Assembly (NCBI GenBank): GCA_041879295.1
Contig: CP047152.1
Location: 4,531,501-4,595,500 of the forward strand
Length of the DNA: 64,000 nt
Direction of reading: 5' to 3'
Source of the DNA: Pseudomonas putida
GTDB lineage: Bacteria; Pseudomonadota; Gammaproteobacteria; Pseudomonadales; Pseudomonadaceae
A model generated the notes under the pieces. It searched no databases. It saw only the letters and a program-made list of their open reading frames with translations, and had not been told where the DNA came from. Numbering within the stretch: the first letter of the stretch is position 1; each line of letters starts with the position of its first letter. This document shows positions 53,941-63,954 of the stretch, one piece after another. The position numbers and the translations under genes were made by a program.

Positions 53941-54008
53941 TGTTCGGGCCTCTTCGCGGGTAAACCCGCTCCTACAGGAACGGGTTTATCCGCGAAGAGG
54001 CCCGAACA
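53941..54008. repeat. REP palindrome in the two-component upstream region
   Basis: TGTTCGGGCCTCTTCGCGG at the left pairs with its reverse complement ending at 54008, around a loop of about 12 bp. This is nearly a full 68-bp inverted repeat of two REPs. It lies in the 309-bp gap between the small secreted gene and the response-regulator gene. Confidence 0.9.
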
Positions 54009-54083
54009 GACCGCCAGATAACAGCAGAATTACAAATTCGTTATCTGCAACGCTGGCCTTTTTTCATGCCGTAACATGGGGCC

Positions 54084-54115
54084 CTTGACCCTGATGTCAC
54101 TACAGGGTCAAGAAT
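54084..54115 (+). promoter_or_regulatory. MerR-type operator/promoter upstream of the response regulator
   Basis: Perfect arms CTTGACCCTG (54084-54093) and CAGGGTCAAG (54103-54112) flank nine bases. The left arm contains a -35 hexamer TTGACC (54085-54090), followed by a 19-bp spacer and AAGAAT (54110-54115) as a -10. A 19-bp spacer with an inverted repeat over it is the hallmark of MerR-family promoters. The -10 is 28 bp from the gene start. No merR-type gene lies in the window. Confidence 0.6.
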
Positions 54116-54143
54116 CGCCCCCTTTCAACACACCGAGCCCCCA

Positions 54144-54818
54144 ATGCGCCTACTGATCATCGAGGACGAGCTGCGTACCGCCGACTACCTGCAACAAGGC
54201 CTGCGCGAAAACGGTTACGTGGTCGACTGCGCCCGCACAGGCACCGACGGCCTGCACCTGGCCCGCCAACAGGCCTATGACCTGGTCATCCTCGACGTCA
54301 ACTTGCCCGAAATCGATGGCTGGACCGTGCTGCAGCGGCTACGTGCCGAATCGGCCACGCGCATCATGATGCTTACCGCCCACGGTCGCTTGGCCGATCG
54401 GGTAAGAGGCCTGGACCTGGGCGCGGATGACTACCTGCTCAAGCCTTTTGAGTTCCCTGAGTTACTGGCCCGCATCCGCAGCCTGCTGCGCCGCAACGAC
54501 CAGCAACTGCAACCCAGCACCCTGCGCGTCGCTGATCTGGAACTGGACCCCGGCCGCCACCGCGCCTACCGCGCCGGGCAACGCATCGACCTGACCGCCA
54601 AGGAGTTCGCCCTGCTGCACCTGCTAATGCGCCAGACTGGCGAAGTGTTGTCGCGCACGCAGATCATCTCACTGGTGTGGGACATGAACTTCGACTGCGA
54701 CACCAACGTGGTCGAGGTCTCGATCCGGCGCCTGCGGGCGAAGATCGACGACCCGTTCGACAACAAGCTGATCCATACCCTGCGTGGTGTGGGCTACGTA
54801 CTTGAGGCTCGCCTTTGA
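54144..54818 (+). CDS. OmpR-family response regulator, heavy-metal type
   Basis: This 224-residue regulator has a receiver domain with acidic residues E7-D8-E9, phosphoacceptor D51 ([14 protein letters not shown]) and the K in [10 protein letters not shown], followed by a winged-helix domain ([55 protein letters not shown]). It resembles the CusR/CopR/IrlR group. The stop overlaps the kinase gene by four bases. Metal as signal is an inference. Confidence 0.9.
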   Translation: MRLLIIEDELRTADYLQQGLRENGYVVDCARTGTDGLHLARQQAYDLVILDVNLPEIDGWTVLQRLRAESATRIMMLTAHGRLADRVRGLDLGADDYLLKPFEFPELLARIRSLLRRNDQQLQPSTLRVADLELDPGRHRAYRAGQRIDLTAKEFALLHLLMRQTGEVLSRTQIISLVWDMNFDCDTNVVEVSIRRLRAKIDDPFDNKLIHTLRGVGYVLEARL

Positions 54819-56197
54819 AAAACGCCAGCCTGTCGTTACGCCTGGGCCTGAGCGTGACATTGATGGGCGCCGCATTGGTGCTGCTGCTGGCCTGCCTGGC
54901 CGTGTTTGCCCTGGATCACGAACTGGACAGCCGCGCGCGCAAGGATTTGGCGCGCAAGATGCTTCAGGTCGAGCACAACCTGCGTGTGGATCTGCGCAGC
55001 GAGGACCTGGGCAGCCGCGCCCACCCACTGCTGGACCTGGTGATGGGGCATGACAACCTGAGCCTCAGTGTGCTGGCTCTCGACGGCCGTCACCCCCACC
55101 TGCTCAGCCTCGGCCCGGCCCTGGAATCGCGGGTCGGTGAACTGCACACCGATGCGCGCCTGGCCTTTCACGCCTGGCGTGACAGCGGCGGTAACCAGAT
55201 TCTCACCGTTACCCGGCTGATGCGTCTGCGCGACAACACCCCCGTCAAGGTGATGATGTCGCTCAACCGCGCCGACGACAACGCCCTGCTACAGGCCTAT
55301 CTGCACTCCACGTTACTCGCATTGCCACTGCTACTGGTTTTGATCGGTGCAGGGGCATGGTGGCTGATGCAACGCGGCCTGAAACCGTTGCGGCACTTCC
55401 GGCGCATTGCCGGGCAGGTGTCGGCCCAGGACCTGCAGCATCGCCTGCCCGCTACCTCCCTGCCGCAGGAACTGGCGGAACTGGCCGGCAGTATCAACGT
55501 GATGCTCGATCGACTCGACCAAGGTGTCATGCAGCTGTCGCAGTTCTCTGACGACCTGGCCCATGAACTGCGTACACCGTTGGGCAACCTGATGGGCAAG
55601 GCGCAGGTGACACTGGCCCGTGAGCGGGACAACGCCAACTATCGGGAAGTGCTGGAAGACAGCATCGAAGAGCTGACCCGGCTCAACCGCATCATCAACG
55701 ACATGCTGTTTCTTGCCCAGGTCAGCCAGCCGCATACGCAGATCGCATTGAAACCCTTGACGCTGGCCGACGAGGCAGCGCGGGTTGTCGAGCTGTTTGC
55801 CTACAGTGCCGAGCTGAAAGAGATTGAGATAAGCGTTCAGGGCTGGGGAACAGCGCAGGGAGACCGGCTGATGTTTCAGCGGGCACTGTCGAACCTGTTG
55901 AGCAACGCCATACGGCACAGTCCAGAGGGTAAACCCGTAGCTCTGTGCATCGAACGCTCGGGCAGCGAAGTACGGCTATCCGTGGAGAACCAGGGGCCGG
56001 GTGTGGCGGCAGAGCAACAGTCGCGCTTGTTCGAGCGGTTTTACCGGGTAGGTTCGGGGCGTTCGCGGCTGGAGGGCGGAACCGGGCTGGGGTTGGCGAT
56101 CGTGAAGTCGATCATGCAGTTGCATGGCGGGCGGGTCGAGGTCAGCAGCTGCCCCCTGGGGCCTACCCGGTTTACCTTGGTGTTTCCTGCCGAGTGA
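54815..56197 (+). CDS. Sensor histidine kinase (CusS-like)
   Basis: This 460-residue kinase has membrane segments at about residues 10-32 and 160-182, a periplasmic sensor of roughly 130 residues between them, a HAMP domain, an H-box ([16 protein letters not shown]), N-box ([16 protein letters not shown]) and ATP-lid/G-box ([26 protein letters not shown]). The partner is the regulator encoded just upstream. The small periplasmic domain and HAMP layout resemble heavy-metal sensor kinases. Confidence 0.9.
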   Translation: MKNASLSLRLGLSVTLMGAALVLLLACLAVFALDHELDSRARKDLARKMLQVEHNLRVDLRSEDLGSRAHPLLDLVMGHDNLSLSVLALDGRHPHLLSLGPALESRVGELHTDARLAFHAWRDSGGNQILTVTRLMRLRDNTPVKVMMSLNRADDNALLQAYLHSTLLALPLLLVLIGAGAWWLMQRGLKPLRHFRRIAGQVSAQDLQHRLPATSLPQELAELAGSINVMLDRLDQGVMQLSQFSDDLAHELRTPLGNLMGKAQVTLARERDNANYREVLEDSIEELTRLNRIINDMLFLAQVSQPHTQIALKPLTLADEAARVVELFAYSAELKEIEISVQGWGTAQGDRLMFQRALSNLLSNAIRHSPEGKPVALCIERSGSEVRLSVENQGPGVAAEQQSRLFERFYRVGSGRSRLEGGTGLGLAIVKSIMQLHGGRVEVSSCPLGPTRFTLVFPAE

Positions 56198-56204
56198 TCG
56201 GCCG

Positions 56205-56252
56205 CCTGTACCGGCCTCTTCGCGGGCTTGCCCGCGAAGAGGCCGGTACAGG
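56205..56252. repeat. 48-bp perfect REP palindrome after the kinase gene
   Basis: CCTGTACCGGCCTCTTCGCG pairs without mismatch with its reverse complement, ending at 56252, with almost no loop. It sits between two convergent genes (kinase and pdxJ) and could act as a shared transcription end. Confidence 0.9.
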
Positions 56253-56262
56253 CGACCAACAA

Positions 56263-57003
56263 TCAGCGCGAAGCTGCCACGATCAGCGCCTTCATTTCAG
56301 CCACAGCAGCCTTGAAGCCGACAAACAGGGCATGCGCCACCAGTGCATGGCCAATGTTCAGTTCATTGATACCCTTGATCGCCGCCACCGCCTCGACGTT
56401 GTGGTAGTGCAGCCCGTGACCCGCATTGACGATCAGCCCCTGCCCCACGCCAAACGCCACACCATCGACGATGCGCTTGAGCTCTTCAGCCACTTCGGTG
56501 GGAGTTTCTGCATCGGCATAACGGCCGGTGTGAAGCTCGATGGCCGGTGCGCCAACCCGACGCGAGGCCTCGATCTGCCGCTCGTCGGCGTCGATGAACA
56601 GCGACACCTCGGCACCGGTACGCGCCAGCCGTTCCACTGCAGCCTTGATCCGCGCTTCCTGCCCTGCCACATCCAGGCCACCTTCGGTGGTCAGCTCCTG
56701 ACGGGTTTCGGGAACCAGGCAGATGTGCGCCGGGCGAATCTTCTCGGCAAAGGCCATCATCTCTTCGGTGACGCCCATCTCGAAGTTCATGCGGGTTTGC
56801 AGCACATCCTTGAGCAGCATGACATCACGCTCCTGGATGTGCCGGCGGTCTTCACGCAGGTGCACGGTGATGCCATCGGCGCCTGCTTCCTCGGCGTCCA
56901 GGGCTGCCTTGACCGGGTCAGGGTAGCGCGTGCCACGGGCCTGGCGCAGGGTCGCCACGTGGTCGATGTTTACGCCAAGAAGCATGCGGTTGCTGTGAGT
57001 CAC
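56263..57003 (-). CDS. pdxJ: Pyridoxine 5'-phosphate synthase
   Basis: PdxJ condenses 1-deoxyxylulose 5-phosphate with 3-amino-2-oxopropyl phosphate to make PNP. The 246-residue TIM-barrel enzyme has [45 protein letters not shown] and GHGLHYHNV. The start is the GTG at 57003 (with AGGAGAGCC upstream); the in-frame longer form overlaps recO and is not conserved. It is the last gene of the rnc-era-recO-pdxJ series. Confidence 0.95.
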   Translation of the reverse strand: MTHSNRMLLGVNIDHVATLRQARGTRYPDPVKAALDAEEAGADGITVHLREDRRHIQERDVMLLKDVLQTRMNFEMGVTEEMMAFAEKIRPAHICLVPETRQELTTEGGLDVAGQEARIKAAVERLARTGAEVSLFIDADERQIEASRRVGAPAIELHTGRYADAETPTEVAEELKRIVDGVAFGVGQGLIVNAGHGLHYHNVEAVAAIKGINELNIGHALVAHALFVGFKAAVAEMKALIVAASR

Positions 57004-57046
57004 GAAAGGCTCTCCTGAAGATTGAGCCCAACAGCATACGTCCAGA

Positions 57047-57730
57047 TCAGCGCTTGCGAAACAGTTCCCGGCTGACCAGCGGTTTTGCACCCAGATGAAC
57101 TGCCAGTGCCTGGCGCATCAGCCGCTTCGCGGCAAGCAAGGCGCCGGGGGCGTCCCAATCGGTTTGGGCCATAGCCAGCAGTTCGGTGCCACGGAACAGG
57201 CCGGGCTGCGCCAGCTCTACCCGCTCCAGGCCGGCGTCAACGCGCAAGCGGTACAGGCCATCGGTGGCAATGGGCTGCTCGTTGACGTCATGGTGCAAGG
57301 AAAACGCATAACCGAGTTCGTCCAGCAGCCGCCATTCGAACGAGCGCAGCAGGGGCTCCAGCGGGCGCCCGGCACTCAGTGCCTGCAAGGTCAAGGTGTA
57401 GTGCTCGAACAGCGCCGGGAACGGCGCTTCGGCAGGCAGCAGGCGCATCAGCAGTTCATTGAGGTACAACCCGCTGAACAGGGCATCGCCGTGTAGCCAG
57501 GCGGCGATGCCGGTACTGTCCATACGGCCGACATTCTTCAGCTCGCCGCGACCACGCAGCTCCACCTCCAGCGACACGAACGGTCGCACCAGGCTGCCGC
57601 CCTTGCCCCGCGCGCGGCGCAGCACGGCACGCATGCAGCCCTGCGGGGTGAAGAAGTCTACCAGCGCGCTGGTTTCCTTGTAGGCACGGCTATGCAGTAC
57701 GTAGGCTGGCTGGGGGGTGGGTTGGTCCAT
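57047..57730 (-). CDS. recO: DNA repair protein RecO
   Basis: RecO helps load RecA at gaps with RecF and RecR. The 227-residue protein has an N-terminal OB fold ([38 protein letters not shown]) and a helical C-terminal domain with [29 protein letters not shown]. It is preceded by era after a 121-bp gap with a REP pair. Most bacterial RecO proteins have a zinc-binding Cys set; none is seen in this sequence, as in many Pseudomonas RecO. Confidence 0.93.
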   Translation of the reverse strand: MDQPTPQPAYVLHSRAYKETSALVDFFTPQGCMRAVLRRARGKGGSLVRPFVSLEVELRGRGELKNVGRMDSTGIAAWLHGDALFSGLYLNELLMRLLPAEAPFPALFEHYTLTLQALSAGRPLEPLLRSFEWRLLDELGYAFSLHHDVNEQPIATDGLYRLRVDAGLERVELAQPGLFRGTELLAMAQTDWDAPGALLAAKRLMRQALAVHLGAKPLVSRELFRKR

Positions 57731-57755
57731 GCACTATCTCTGGGGCCTGATGTAC

Positions 57756-57830
57756 GTGTGGGAGCGGGCGTGCCCGCGAAAGCGTCAGTGAACCCACTAT
57801 CGCATTCGCGGGCAAGCCCGCTCCCACAGG
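57756..57830. repeat. REP pair between era and recO
   Basis: Units GGGAGCGGGCGTGCCCGCGA (57761 on) and the opposing TTCGCGGGCAAGCCCGCTCC (57806 on) lie in the 121-bp gap between era and recO. This interrupts an otherwise compact minus-strand gene string. Confidence 0.85.
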
Positions 57831-57851
57831 AATAACCGACCAGTCAGGTAA

Positions 57852-58754
57852 TTACAGGTCGCCGTAGCCCAGCGAACGCAGGGCGCGCTCGTCATCGGAC
57901 CAGCCGCCTTTGACCTTGACCCACAGGTTGAGCATGACCTTGGAATCGAACAGCACTTCCATGTCCTTGCGCGCCTCGGAACCGATGCGCTTGATGCGCT
58001 CGCCCTTGTCACCAATGATGATTTTCTTCTGGCCGTCGCGCTCGACCAGGATCAGCGCGTGAATGTGCAGCACATGGCCCTGCTGCTTGAATTCCTCGAT
58101 TTCGACGGTGATCTGGTACGGCAGCTCCGCACCCAACTGGCGCATGATCTTCTCGCGTACCAGTTCAGCGGCGAGGAAGCGGCTGCTGCGGTCGGTGATC
58201 TGGTCTTCGGGGAAGAAATGATCGTTCTCGGGCAGGTGCTTGGCGATCTGTGCTTCCAGCGCTTCAAGGTTGTGCCCCTGCTGCGCGGAAATCGGCATCA
58301 CCTCGGCGTTCGGCAATTGCTCTTGGAGCCACTGCAGGTGCGGGATCAGCTCGGCTTTCTCTTCCATGCGGTCGGTCTTGTTGACCGCGATGATCAGCGG
58401 GCCGGTCACATACTGCACGCGCTCCAGAACCAGTTGGTCCTCGTCGGTCCACTTGGTACGGTCGACCACGAAGATAACCACGTCGACGTCCTTGAGGGCC
58501 GCCGAGGCGTTGCGGTTCATGTAGCGGTTCAGCGCCTTGTCGTTGGCTTTGTGCATCCCCGGGGTATCGACATAGATCGCCTGCACATCACCTTCGGTCT
58601 TGATGCCGAGCATGTTGTGACGGGTGGTCTGGGGCTTGCGCGAGGTAATCGCGAGTTTCTGACCGAGAATGTGGTTGAGCAGGGTCGACTTGCCGACGTT
58701 GGGGCGGCCGACAATGGCTACATAGCCGCAGCGGGTCGGGTTGCTATCAGTCAT
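57852..58754 (-). CDS. era: GTPase Era
   Basis: Era is a GTPase that binds 16S rRNA near its 3' end and is required for 30S maturation. The 300-residue protein has G1 [13 protein letters not shown]3 DTPGMH, G4 NKTDRM and a C-terminal KH domain ([24 protein letters not shown]). ATG at 58754 has GGAG about eight bases upstream; a second ATG at 58760 is less well placed. It overlaps the rnc end. Confidence 0.96.
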   Translation of the reverse strand: MTDSNPTRCGYVAIVGRPNVGKSTLLNHILGQKLAITSRKPQTTRHNMLGIKTEGDVQAIYVDTPGMHKANDKALNRYMNRNASAALKDVDVVIFVVDRTKWTDEDQLVLERVQYVTGPLIIAVNKTDRMEEKAELIPHLQWLQEQLPNAEVMPISAQQGHNLEALEAQIAKHLPENDHFFPEDQITDRSSRFLAAELVREKIMRQLGAELPYQITVEIEEFKQQGHVLHIHALILVERDGQKKIIIGDKGERIKRIGSEARKDMEVLFDSKVMLNLWVKVKGGWSDDERALRSLGYGDL

Positions 58755-59436
58755 TGCCATTCTCCACGCCCAGGGCGATCAGTGCAGACGCGGCGGCGAC
58801 TTGCTCGGCAATACGCCGGCTAACGCCCTGACCACGGCTCTTGTTGTTCAGCAGTACCACTTCGCATTCGACGAAGAAGGTTCGGCAGTGTGGTTCACCC
58901 TGGATATCCACTACTTCGTAACGCGGCAGCTCACAGCTGCGCGACTGCAGGAACTCTTGCAGGCGGGTTTTCGGATCTTTATTGGTGTCGACCAGCGTCA
59001 GGCCTTCAAACTCATCGGCCAGCCAGGCCAGGATGCGCTCGCGGGCAGTGTCCATGTCAGCGTCCAGGTAGATGGCACCAATCAGTGCCTCCAGGGCGTC
59101 AGCCAGGATCGACTCGCGACGAAAGCCGCCGCTCTTGAGTTCTCCGGAGCCCAGGCGCAGGTAATCGCCCAGGTCAAAACCACGGGCCAGACGGGCCAGG
59201 GTCTCACCCTTGACCAACCGTGCACGCAGCCGCGACAACTGGCCTTCGCGAGCCTGGGGAAAACGCTCGAACAGCGCTTCACCGGCAACGAAGTTGAGAA
59301 TGGCGTCACCGAGGAACTCCAGGCGCTCATTGTTGCGCCCGGCGTAACTGCGATGGGTCAGTGCCAGGAGCATCTGGTCCTGGTTCTTGAAGGTGTAACC
59401 GAGCTTTCGCTCCAGACCGGCAAGGGAAGCACTCAT
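58747..59436 (-). CDS. rnc: Ribonuclease III
   Basis: RNase III cuts double-stranded RNA, including the rRNA precursor. The 229-residue enzyme has the catalytic signature [21 protein letters not shown] and the second acidic set [15 protein letters not shown], followed by a dsRNA-binding domain ([38 protein letters not shown]). Its stop overlaps the era start region, giving coupled translation. Confidence 0.96.
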   Translation of the reverse strand: MSASLAGLERKLGYTFKNQDQMLLALTHRSYAGRNNERLEFLGDAILNFVAGEALFERFPQAREGQLSRLRARLVKGETLARLARGFDLGDYLRLGSGELKSGGFRRESILADALEALIGAIYLDADMDTARERILAWLADEFEGLTLVDTNKDPKTRLQEFLQSRSCELPRYEVVDIQGEPHCRTFFVECEVVLLNNKSRGQGVSRRIAEQVAAASALIALGVENGND

Positions 59437-59567
59437 GCGGCCACCCGATCGTTGTTCAACGCGTTGTTCAAATCAACATCCTGAAAGACTGTTTGGCTGT
59501 GGTCCGCCGATCGATTTGCGGCGAATCTCCCGATCCCTGAGAACACAGCCTATGTCAGAAAAGCATT

Positions 59568-59592
59568 CGGCGCTGTCTGCTGGACAGCGCCG
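59568..59592 (-). terminator. Hairpin between lepB and rnc
   Basis: CGGCGCTGTC (59568-59577) and GACAGCGCCG (59583-59592) form a perfect 10-bp stem with a 5-base loop, starting 8 bases past the lepB stop. It is followed on the minus strand by AATGCTTTTC. It could be a leaky terminator, or an RNase III site in the rnc leader. Confidence 0.6.
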
Positions 59593-59599
59593 ATGGGTA

Positions 59600-60454
59600 T
59601 CAATGGATCAGGCCAACCCGCGACAGGTTGGGCAAGTGGCTGAGTTTGGGCTCTGGCCAGCTCATCCACACCGCAAAAGCCTTGCCGACAATGTTCCGGT
59701 CCGGAACCATGCCGTGCAGTTCCTTGGGAATGTTCGGGTCATCCCAGAAGCGGCTATCGTTGGAGTTGTCGCGGTTGTCGCCCATCATGAAGTAATGGCC
59801 CGCAGGCACGGTCCACTGCTGGTCCGGCGGCATGCGATAACGGCTCATTTCCTTGCGGATCAGGTGCTCGGTCTCGCCGAGCTTTTCCTTGTACAGCTGA
59901 GCGCTGCCCAGGGTACCCGGCTCGCTGCCCACCAGTTGTTCGGCAACGGGCTGGCCGTTGACGAACAGCCGCTTGTCGTTGGTGTAGCGAACTACGTCGC
60001 CCGGCAGGCCAACCACACGCTTGATGTAGTTGACATTCGGGTCGCTCGGGTAGCGGAACACCATCACATCCCCGCGTTGCGGGTCACCGACCGCGATGAC
60101 CTTCTTGTCGATCACCGGCAGACGAATGCCGTACGAGAACTTGTTCACCAGGATGAAGTCGCCCACTTCCAGGGTCGGCTTCATCGATCCCGAGGGGATC
60201 TGGAACGGCTCGACCAGGAACGAACGCAGCACCAGCACGATGAACAGTACCGGGAAGAACGACTTGCCATACTCGACCAGCAACGGCTCCTTGTTCAGCC
60301 GTTCGACCACCGCCATCTCGGGCTGGCTGACGCTGCCCTGATAGTTGGCGATTGCCGCACGCCGGCGCGGGGCCAGGAACAGCAGGTCGATCAAGCCAAG
60401 CAGACCGCAGATGAAGACGGCGATGACTAGCAACAGCGGGAAATTTAGCGACAT
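59600..60454 (-). CDS. lepB: Signal peptidase I
   Basis: LepB removes signal peptides at the inner membrane. The 284-residue protein has two N-terminal membrane segments (LLLVIAVFICGLLGLIDLLFL; FFPVLFIVLVLRSFLVEPF), the catalytic Ser in IPSGSMKPTLEVGDF and Lys in DVMVFRYPSDPNVNYIKRVVGLPGD, and the box GDNRDNSNDSRFW. It lies five bases after lepA. Confidence 0.96.
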   Translation of the reverse strand: MSLNFPLLLVIAVFICGLLGLIDLLFLAPRRRAAIANYQGSVSQPEMAVVERLNKEPLLVEYGKSFFPVLFIVLVLRSFLVEPFQIPSGSMKPTLEVGDFILVNKFSYGIRLPVIDKKVIAVGDPQRGDVMVFRYPSDPNVNYIKRVVGLPGDVVRYTNDKRLFVNGQPVAEQLVGSEPGTLGSAQLYKEKLGETEHLIRKEMSRYRMPPDQQWTVPAGHYFMMGDNRDNSNDSRFWDDPNIPKELHGMVPDRNIVGKAFAVWMSWPEPKLSHLPNLSRVGLIH

Positions 60455-60459
60455 AGGAC

Positions 60460-62259
60460 CTAGCTATCCAACCTGAGCACGGCGAGGAAGGCTTCTTGTG
60501 GAATTTCCACGTTGCCCACCTGTTTCATGCGTTTCTTACCGGCCTTCTGCTTCTCCAGCAGCTTCTTCTTACGGCTGACGTCACCACCGTAGCACTTGGC
60601 CAGTACGTTCTTTCTGAGCGCCTTGACGGTTGTCCGCGCAATGATCTGGCCGCCAATGGCTGCCTGGATCGCTACGTCAAACATCTGCCGAGGGATCAGT
60701 TCCTTCATCTTCTCGGTCAACGCACGGCCTTTATAGGCCGCGTTGTCGCGGTGCACGATCAATGCCAGGGCATCAACCTTGTCGCCGTTGATCAGTACGT
60801 CCAGTTTGACCAGGTTGGCCGACTGGTAGCGATCGAAATGATAGTCCAGCGAAGCATAGCCGCGGCTGGTGGATTTGAGGCGATCGAAGAAGTCGAGCAC
60901 CACTTCGTTCATCGGCATGTCGTAACGCACCTGCACCTGGCTACCGAGGAACTGCATGTCGCGCTGTACGCCACGCTTCTCGATGCACAGGGTGATGACG
61001 TTGCCCAGGTGCTCCTGCGGAACGAGGATGGTCGCGGTGACGATCGGCTCGCGGAAGTCGGCTACCGCCGAGACGTCCGGCAGCTTGGACGGGTTGTCGA
61101 CGACGATGGTTTCGCCGGTTTTCAACTCCAGCTCGTAGATTACGCTTGGAGCGGTGGTGATCAGGTCCAGATCGTACTCGCGCTCCAGGCGCTCCTGGAT
61201 GATCTCCATGTGCAACATGCCCAGGAAACCGCAACGGAAGCCAAAGCCCAGCGCGTCGGAGCTTTCCGGCATGTACTGCAGCGAGGAGTCGTTCAGGGTC
61301 AGCTTCTGCAGAGCGTCGCGGAAATCCTCGAAGTCGTCGGAGCTGACCGGGAACAGGCCGGCGTAGACCTGCGGCTGAATCTTCTTGAAGCCGGGCAGCA
61401 CTTCGACCTCAGGGGTCGAGGACAGGGTCAGGGTGTCGCCAACCGGGGCGCCGTGAATGTCCTTGATGCTGGCGATGATGAAGCCTACTTCGCCGGCTTT
61501 CAGATCAGCAGTCTGGGTGTGTTTCGGGGTGAAGACACCGACGCTGTCGACCAGGTGCACCTTGCCGGTGGACTTGACCAGGATCTTGTCGCCTTTCTTG
61601 ACGCGGCCCTGGCGCACGCGCACCAGCGAGACCACACCCAGGTAATTGTCGAACCAGGAGTCGATGATCAGCGCTTGCAGCGGTGCATCGATCTCACCTT
61701 CTGGCGCGGGGATGGTGTGCACCAAGCGCTCGAGCACCTCGTCCACGCCCATGCCGCTCTTGGCGCTGCAGGCTACGGCGTCGGTGGCGTCGATACCGAT
61801 GATCTTCTCGATCTCGTCCTTGACGCGGTCCGGGTCGGCCTGTGGCAGGTCCATCTTGTTCAGGACCGGCATGACTTCCAGGCCCTGCTCGATGGCGGTG
61901 TAGCAGTTGGCTACGGACTGGGCTTCCACGCCCTGGCCGGCGTCGACAACCAGCAGTGCACCTTCACAGGCCGCCAGCGAGCGCGAGACTTCGTAGGTGA
62001 AGTCGACGTGGCCGGGGGTATCGATGAAGTTCAGCTGGTAGATCTTGCCGTCCTGCGCCTTGTAGTGAAGCGTGACGCTGTGGGCCTTGATGGTGATACC
62101 GCGCTCACGCTCCAGGTCCATGGAATCGAGCACCTGGGCTTCCATCTCGCGCGCCGTCAGGCCGCCGCACATCTGGATGAAACGGTCAGCCAGCGTCGAC
62201 TTGCCATGGTCGATGTGGGCGATGATGGAGAAATTGCGGATATGACTCAAATCACTCAC
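60460..62259 (-). CDS. lepA: Elongation factor 4 (LepA)
   Basis: LepA is a ribosome-bound GTPase with a role in translation initiation and back-translocation. The 599-residue protein has G1 [14 protein letters not shown]3 DTPGHVDF, G4 NKMDLP and the LepA C-terminal domain ([46 protein letters not shown]). It heads the lepA-lepB pair. Confidence 0.97.
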   Translation of the reverse strand: MSDLSHIRNFSIIAHIDHGKSTLADRFIQMCGGLTAREMEAQVLDSMDLERERGITIKAHSVTLHYKAQDGKIYQLNFIDTPGHVDFTYEVSRSLAACEGALLVVDAGQGVEAQSVANCYTAIEQGLEVMPVLNKMDLPQADPDRVKDEIEKIIGIDATDAVACSAKSGMGVDEVLERLVHTIPAPEGEIDAPLQALIIDSWFDNYLGVVSLVRVRQGRVKKGDKILVKSTGKVHLVDSVGVFTPKHTQTADLKAGEVGFIIASIKDIHGAPVGDTLTLSSTPEVEVLPGFKKIQPQVYAGLFPVSSDDFEDFRDALQKLTLNDSSLQYMPESSDALGFGFRCGFLGMLHMEIIQERLEREYDLDLITTAPSVIYELELKTGETIVVDNPSKLPDVSAVADFREPIVTATILVPQEHLGNVITLCIEKRGVQRDMQFLGSQVQVRYDMPMNEVVLDFFDRLKSTSRGYASLDYHFDRYQSANLVKLDVLINGDKVDALALIVHRDNAAYKGRALTEKMKELIPRQMFDVAIQAAIGGQIIARTTVKALRKNVLAKCYGGDVSRKKKLLEKQKAGKKRMKQVGNVEIPQEAFLAVLRLDS

Positions 62260-62397
62260 GGGTCAACACTCGAAAAGGCTGCGAGCCGGACGCCCGCCGA
62301 AAAATAGCCGGGAATTGTACCTTAAGCTGCTGGGTTATGGGAGATTCCTCTGTCCGACTGTACACAGCAATCATTCCCGCAATTGTGAAGATTCATG

Positions 62398-62423
62398 AAA
62401 AAGGGCAGCCGAAGCTGCCCTTT
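62398..62423 (-). terminator. Terminator after mucD
   Basis: GGGCAGC (62403-62409) pairs with GCTGCCC (62414-62420). On the minus strand the stem is followed by TTTTT. It ends mucD transcription in the 180-bp gap before lepA. Confidence 0.88.
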
Positions 62424-62439
62424 CGCCTTGCGAAACCGC

Positions 62440-63873
62440 TTATTCAGCAAGCTTGAAGGTGATGAAGCTGGCACGCCCCTGACGCAGCACGCGCATCGAC
62501 ACAGAACGGTTCTTCGGCAGTTCCTTGGCGATTTCGGTGAATTCCTTGGCCGAACCGATGGCCTGGTTGTTCAGATGGCTGATGACATCACCCGGGCGCA
62601 AGCCGATCATGGCTGCCGGACCATCCTGCACTTCCTTGATGACCACGCCACCTTTGAGCTCCAGAGATTTTTTCTGCTCGGCGGTCAGGTCGGCGACCGA
62701 TACACCCAGGCGGTTGCTGCTGCGCTCGGCGCTGCCGTCGGCACCGGTGCCGATGTCGACATCGTCGTCCGGCAGTGCGCCAACGCTGATGTTCAGGGTC
62801 TGGCGTTTGCCGTTGCGGATGATTTCCAGCTTGGCCTTCTCGCCATCCTTGAGGCTACCAACCAGGTGTGGCAGATCGGCCGACATGACGATTGGCTGGC
62901 CGTTCATGCTGAGGATCACGTCCCCCACCTGCAGGCCGCCTTTGGCCGCCGGGCCGTCTTCCAACACCTGGGCTACCAGGGCACCCGCCGGCTTGTCCAG
63001 GCCGAACGATTCGGCCAGGTCCTTGTTGACCTCCTGAATCACCACGCCCAGCCAGCCGCGGCTGACCTTGCCGTCTTTCTTCAGCTGGTTGGAGACATCG
63101 ATCGCTACATCGATCGGGATGGCGAACGACAGGCCCATGAAACCGCCAGAACGGGTGAAGATTTGCGAGTTGATACCCACCACTTCGCCTTTCATGTTGA
63201 ACAGCGGGCCGCCGGAGTTACCCGGGTTGATGGCAACGTCGGTCTGGATGAACGGCACGTAGGTGTCATTGGGCAGGGTCCGGCCCTTGGCGCTGACAAT
63301 ACCTTTGGTCACCGAATGGTCGAAGCCGAACGGCGAACCGATGGCCAGTACCCACTCGCCCACCTTGAGCTTTTCGGAATCACCCAGCTTCACGGTCGGC
63401 AGGTTCTTGCCGTCGACCTTCAGCAGCGCAACGTCGGTGCGCGGGTCGGTGCCAACCAGCTTGGCCTTCAGCTCGCTGCGGTCCGACAGGCGGACGATGA
63501 TCTCATCGGCATCGGCCACCACATGGTTATTGGTGAGCACATAGCCATCACTGGAAATGATGAAGCCCGAGCCCAACGACTGCGCCTCACGCTGGCGGTC
63601 GCCGCGCGGCGAGCGCGGCTGCTGGGGCATGTTGCGCTCGAAGAATTCGCGGAACATCGGCGGCAGGCCTTCCAGGTCCGGCATCTGGCCTGCCGCCATT
63701 CGGCGCTCAGGCAGCTTCTGTTTGGTACTGATGTTGACAACCGCCGGCGAAGCCTGCTCGACCAGGGTGGTGAAGTCCGGCAGGGCTTCCTCGGCCTGGG
63801 CGGTGAGTACCTGGCCGAGCATCAGCACAGCAGCGAACATCATTAGGTAGGATTTCAAGCGTGGTATTGACAT
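62440..63873 (-). CDS. mucD: Periplasmic serine endoprotease MucD (DegP-like)
   Basis: MucD degrades misfolded periplasmic proteins and limits envelope-stress signalling through AlgU. The 477-residue precursor has a signal peptide (LMMFAAVLMLGQVLTAQA), a trypsin-like domain with the catalytic His in TNNHVVAD, Asp in TDVALLKVD and Ser in NPGNSGGPLFN, and two PDZ domains (around 270-360 and 385-470). ATG at 63873 with GGGAGTC upstream is preferred. The mucABC genes expected upstream would lie beyond the window. Confidence 0.93.
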   Translation of the reverse strand: MSIPRLKSYLMMFAAVLMLGQVLTAQAEEALPDFTTLVEQASPAVVNISTKQKLPERRMAAGQMPDLEGLPPMFREFFERNMPQQPRSPRGDRQREAQSLGSGFIISSDGYVLTNNHVVADADEIIVRLSDRSELKAKLVGTDPRTDVALLKVDGKNLPTVKLGDSEKLKVGEWVLAIGSPFGFDHSVTKGIVSAKGRTLPNDTYVPFIQTDVAINPGNSGGPLFNMKGEVVGINSQIFTRSGGFMGLSFAIPIDVAIDVSNQLKKDGKVSRGWLGVVIQEVNKDLAESFGLDKPAGALVAQVLEDGPAAKGGLQVGDVILSMNGQPIVMSADLPHLVGSLKDGEKAKLEIIRNGKRQTLNISVGALPDDDVDIGTGADGSAERSSNRLGVSVADLTAEQKKSLELKGGVVIKEVQDGPAAMIGLRPGDVISHLNNQAIGSAKEFTEIAKELPKNRSVSMRVLRQGRASFITFKLAE

Positions 63874-63926
63874 ACGACTCCCGTCACAACGAGCGGTAGT
63901 TTGGAAAGACCCCTGCACAAAGCAGA

Positions 63927-63954
63927 AAAGGCCAGGCTCTTCAAAGCCTGACCT
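63927..63954 (-). terminator. Terminator upstream of mucD
   Basis: GGCCAGGCT (63931-63939) and AGCCTGACC (63946-63954) form a stem with one mismatch, followed on the minus strand by TTTTC. It probably ends the transcript of the gene beyond the window edge, so mucD likely has its own promoter between here and 63874. The last 45 bases of the window show nothing else. Confidence 0.65.

Noticed and set aside
53941..54008. The 68-bp palindrome considered as a response-regulator operator
   Set aside because: It is made of two REP units found throughout the window, so it is a dispersed repeat and not a specific operator; the MerR-type repeat at 54084 is the better control site.
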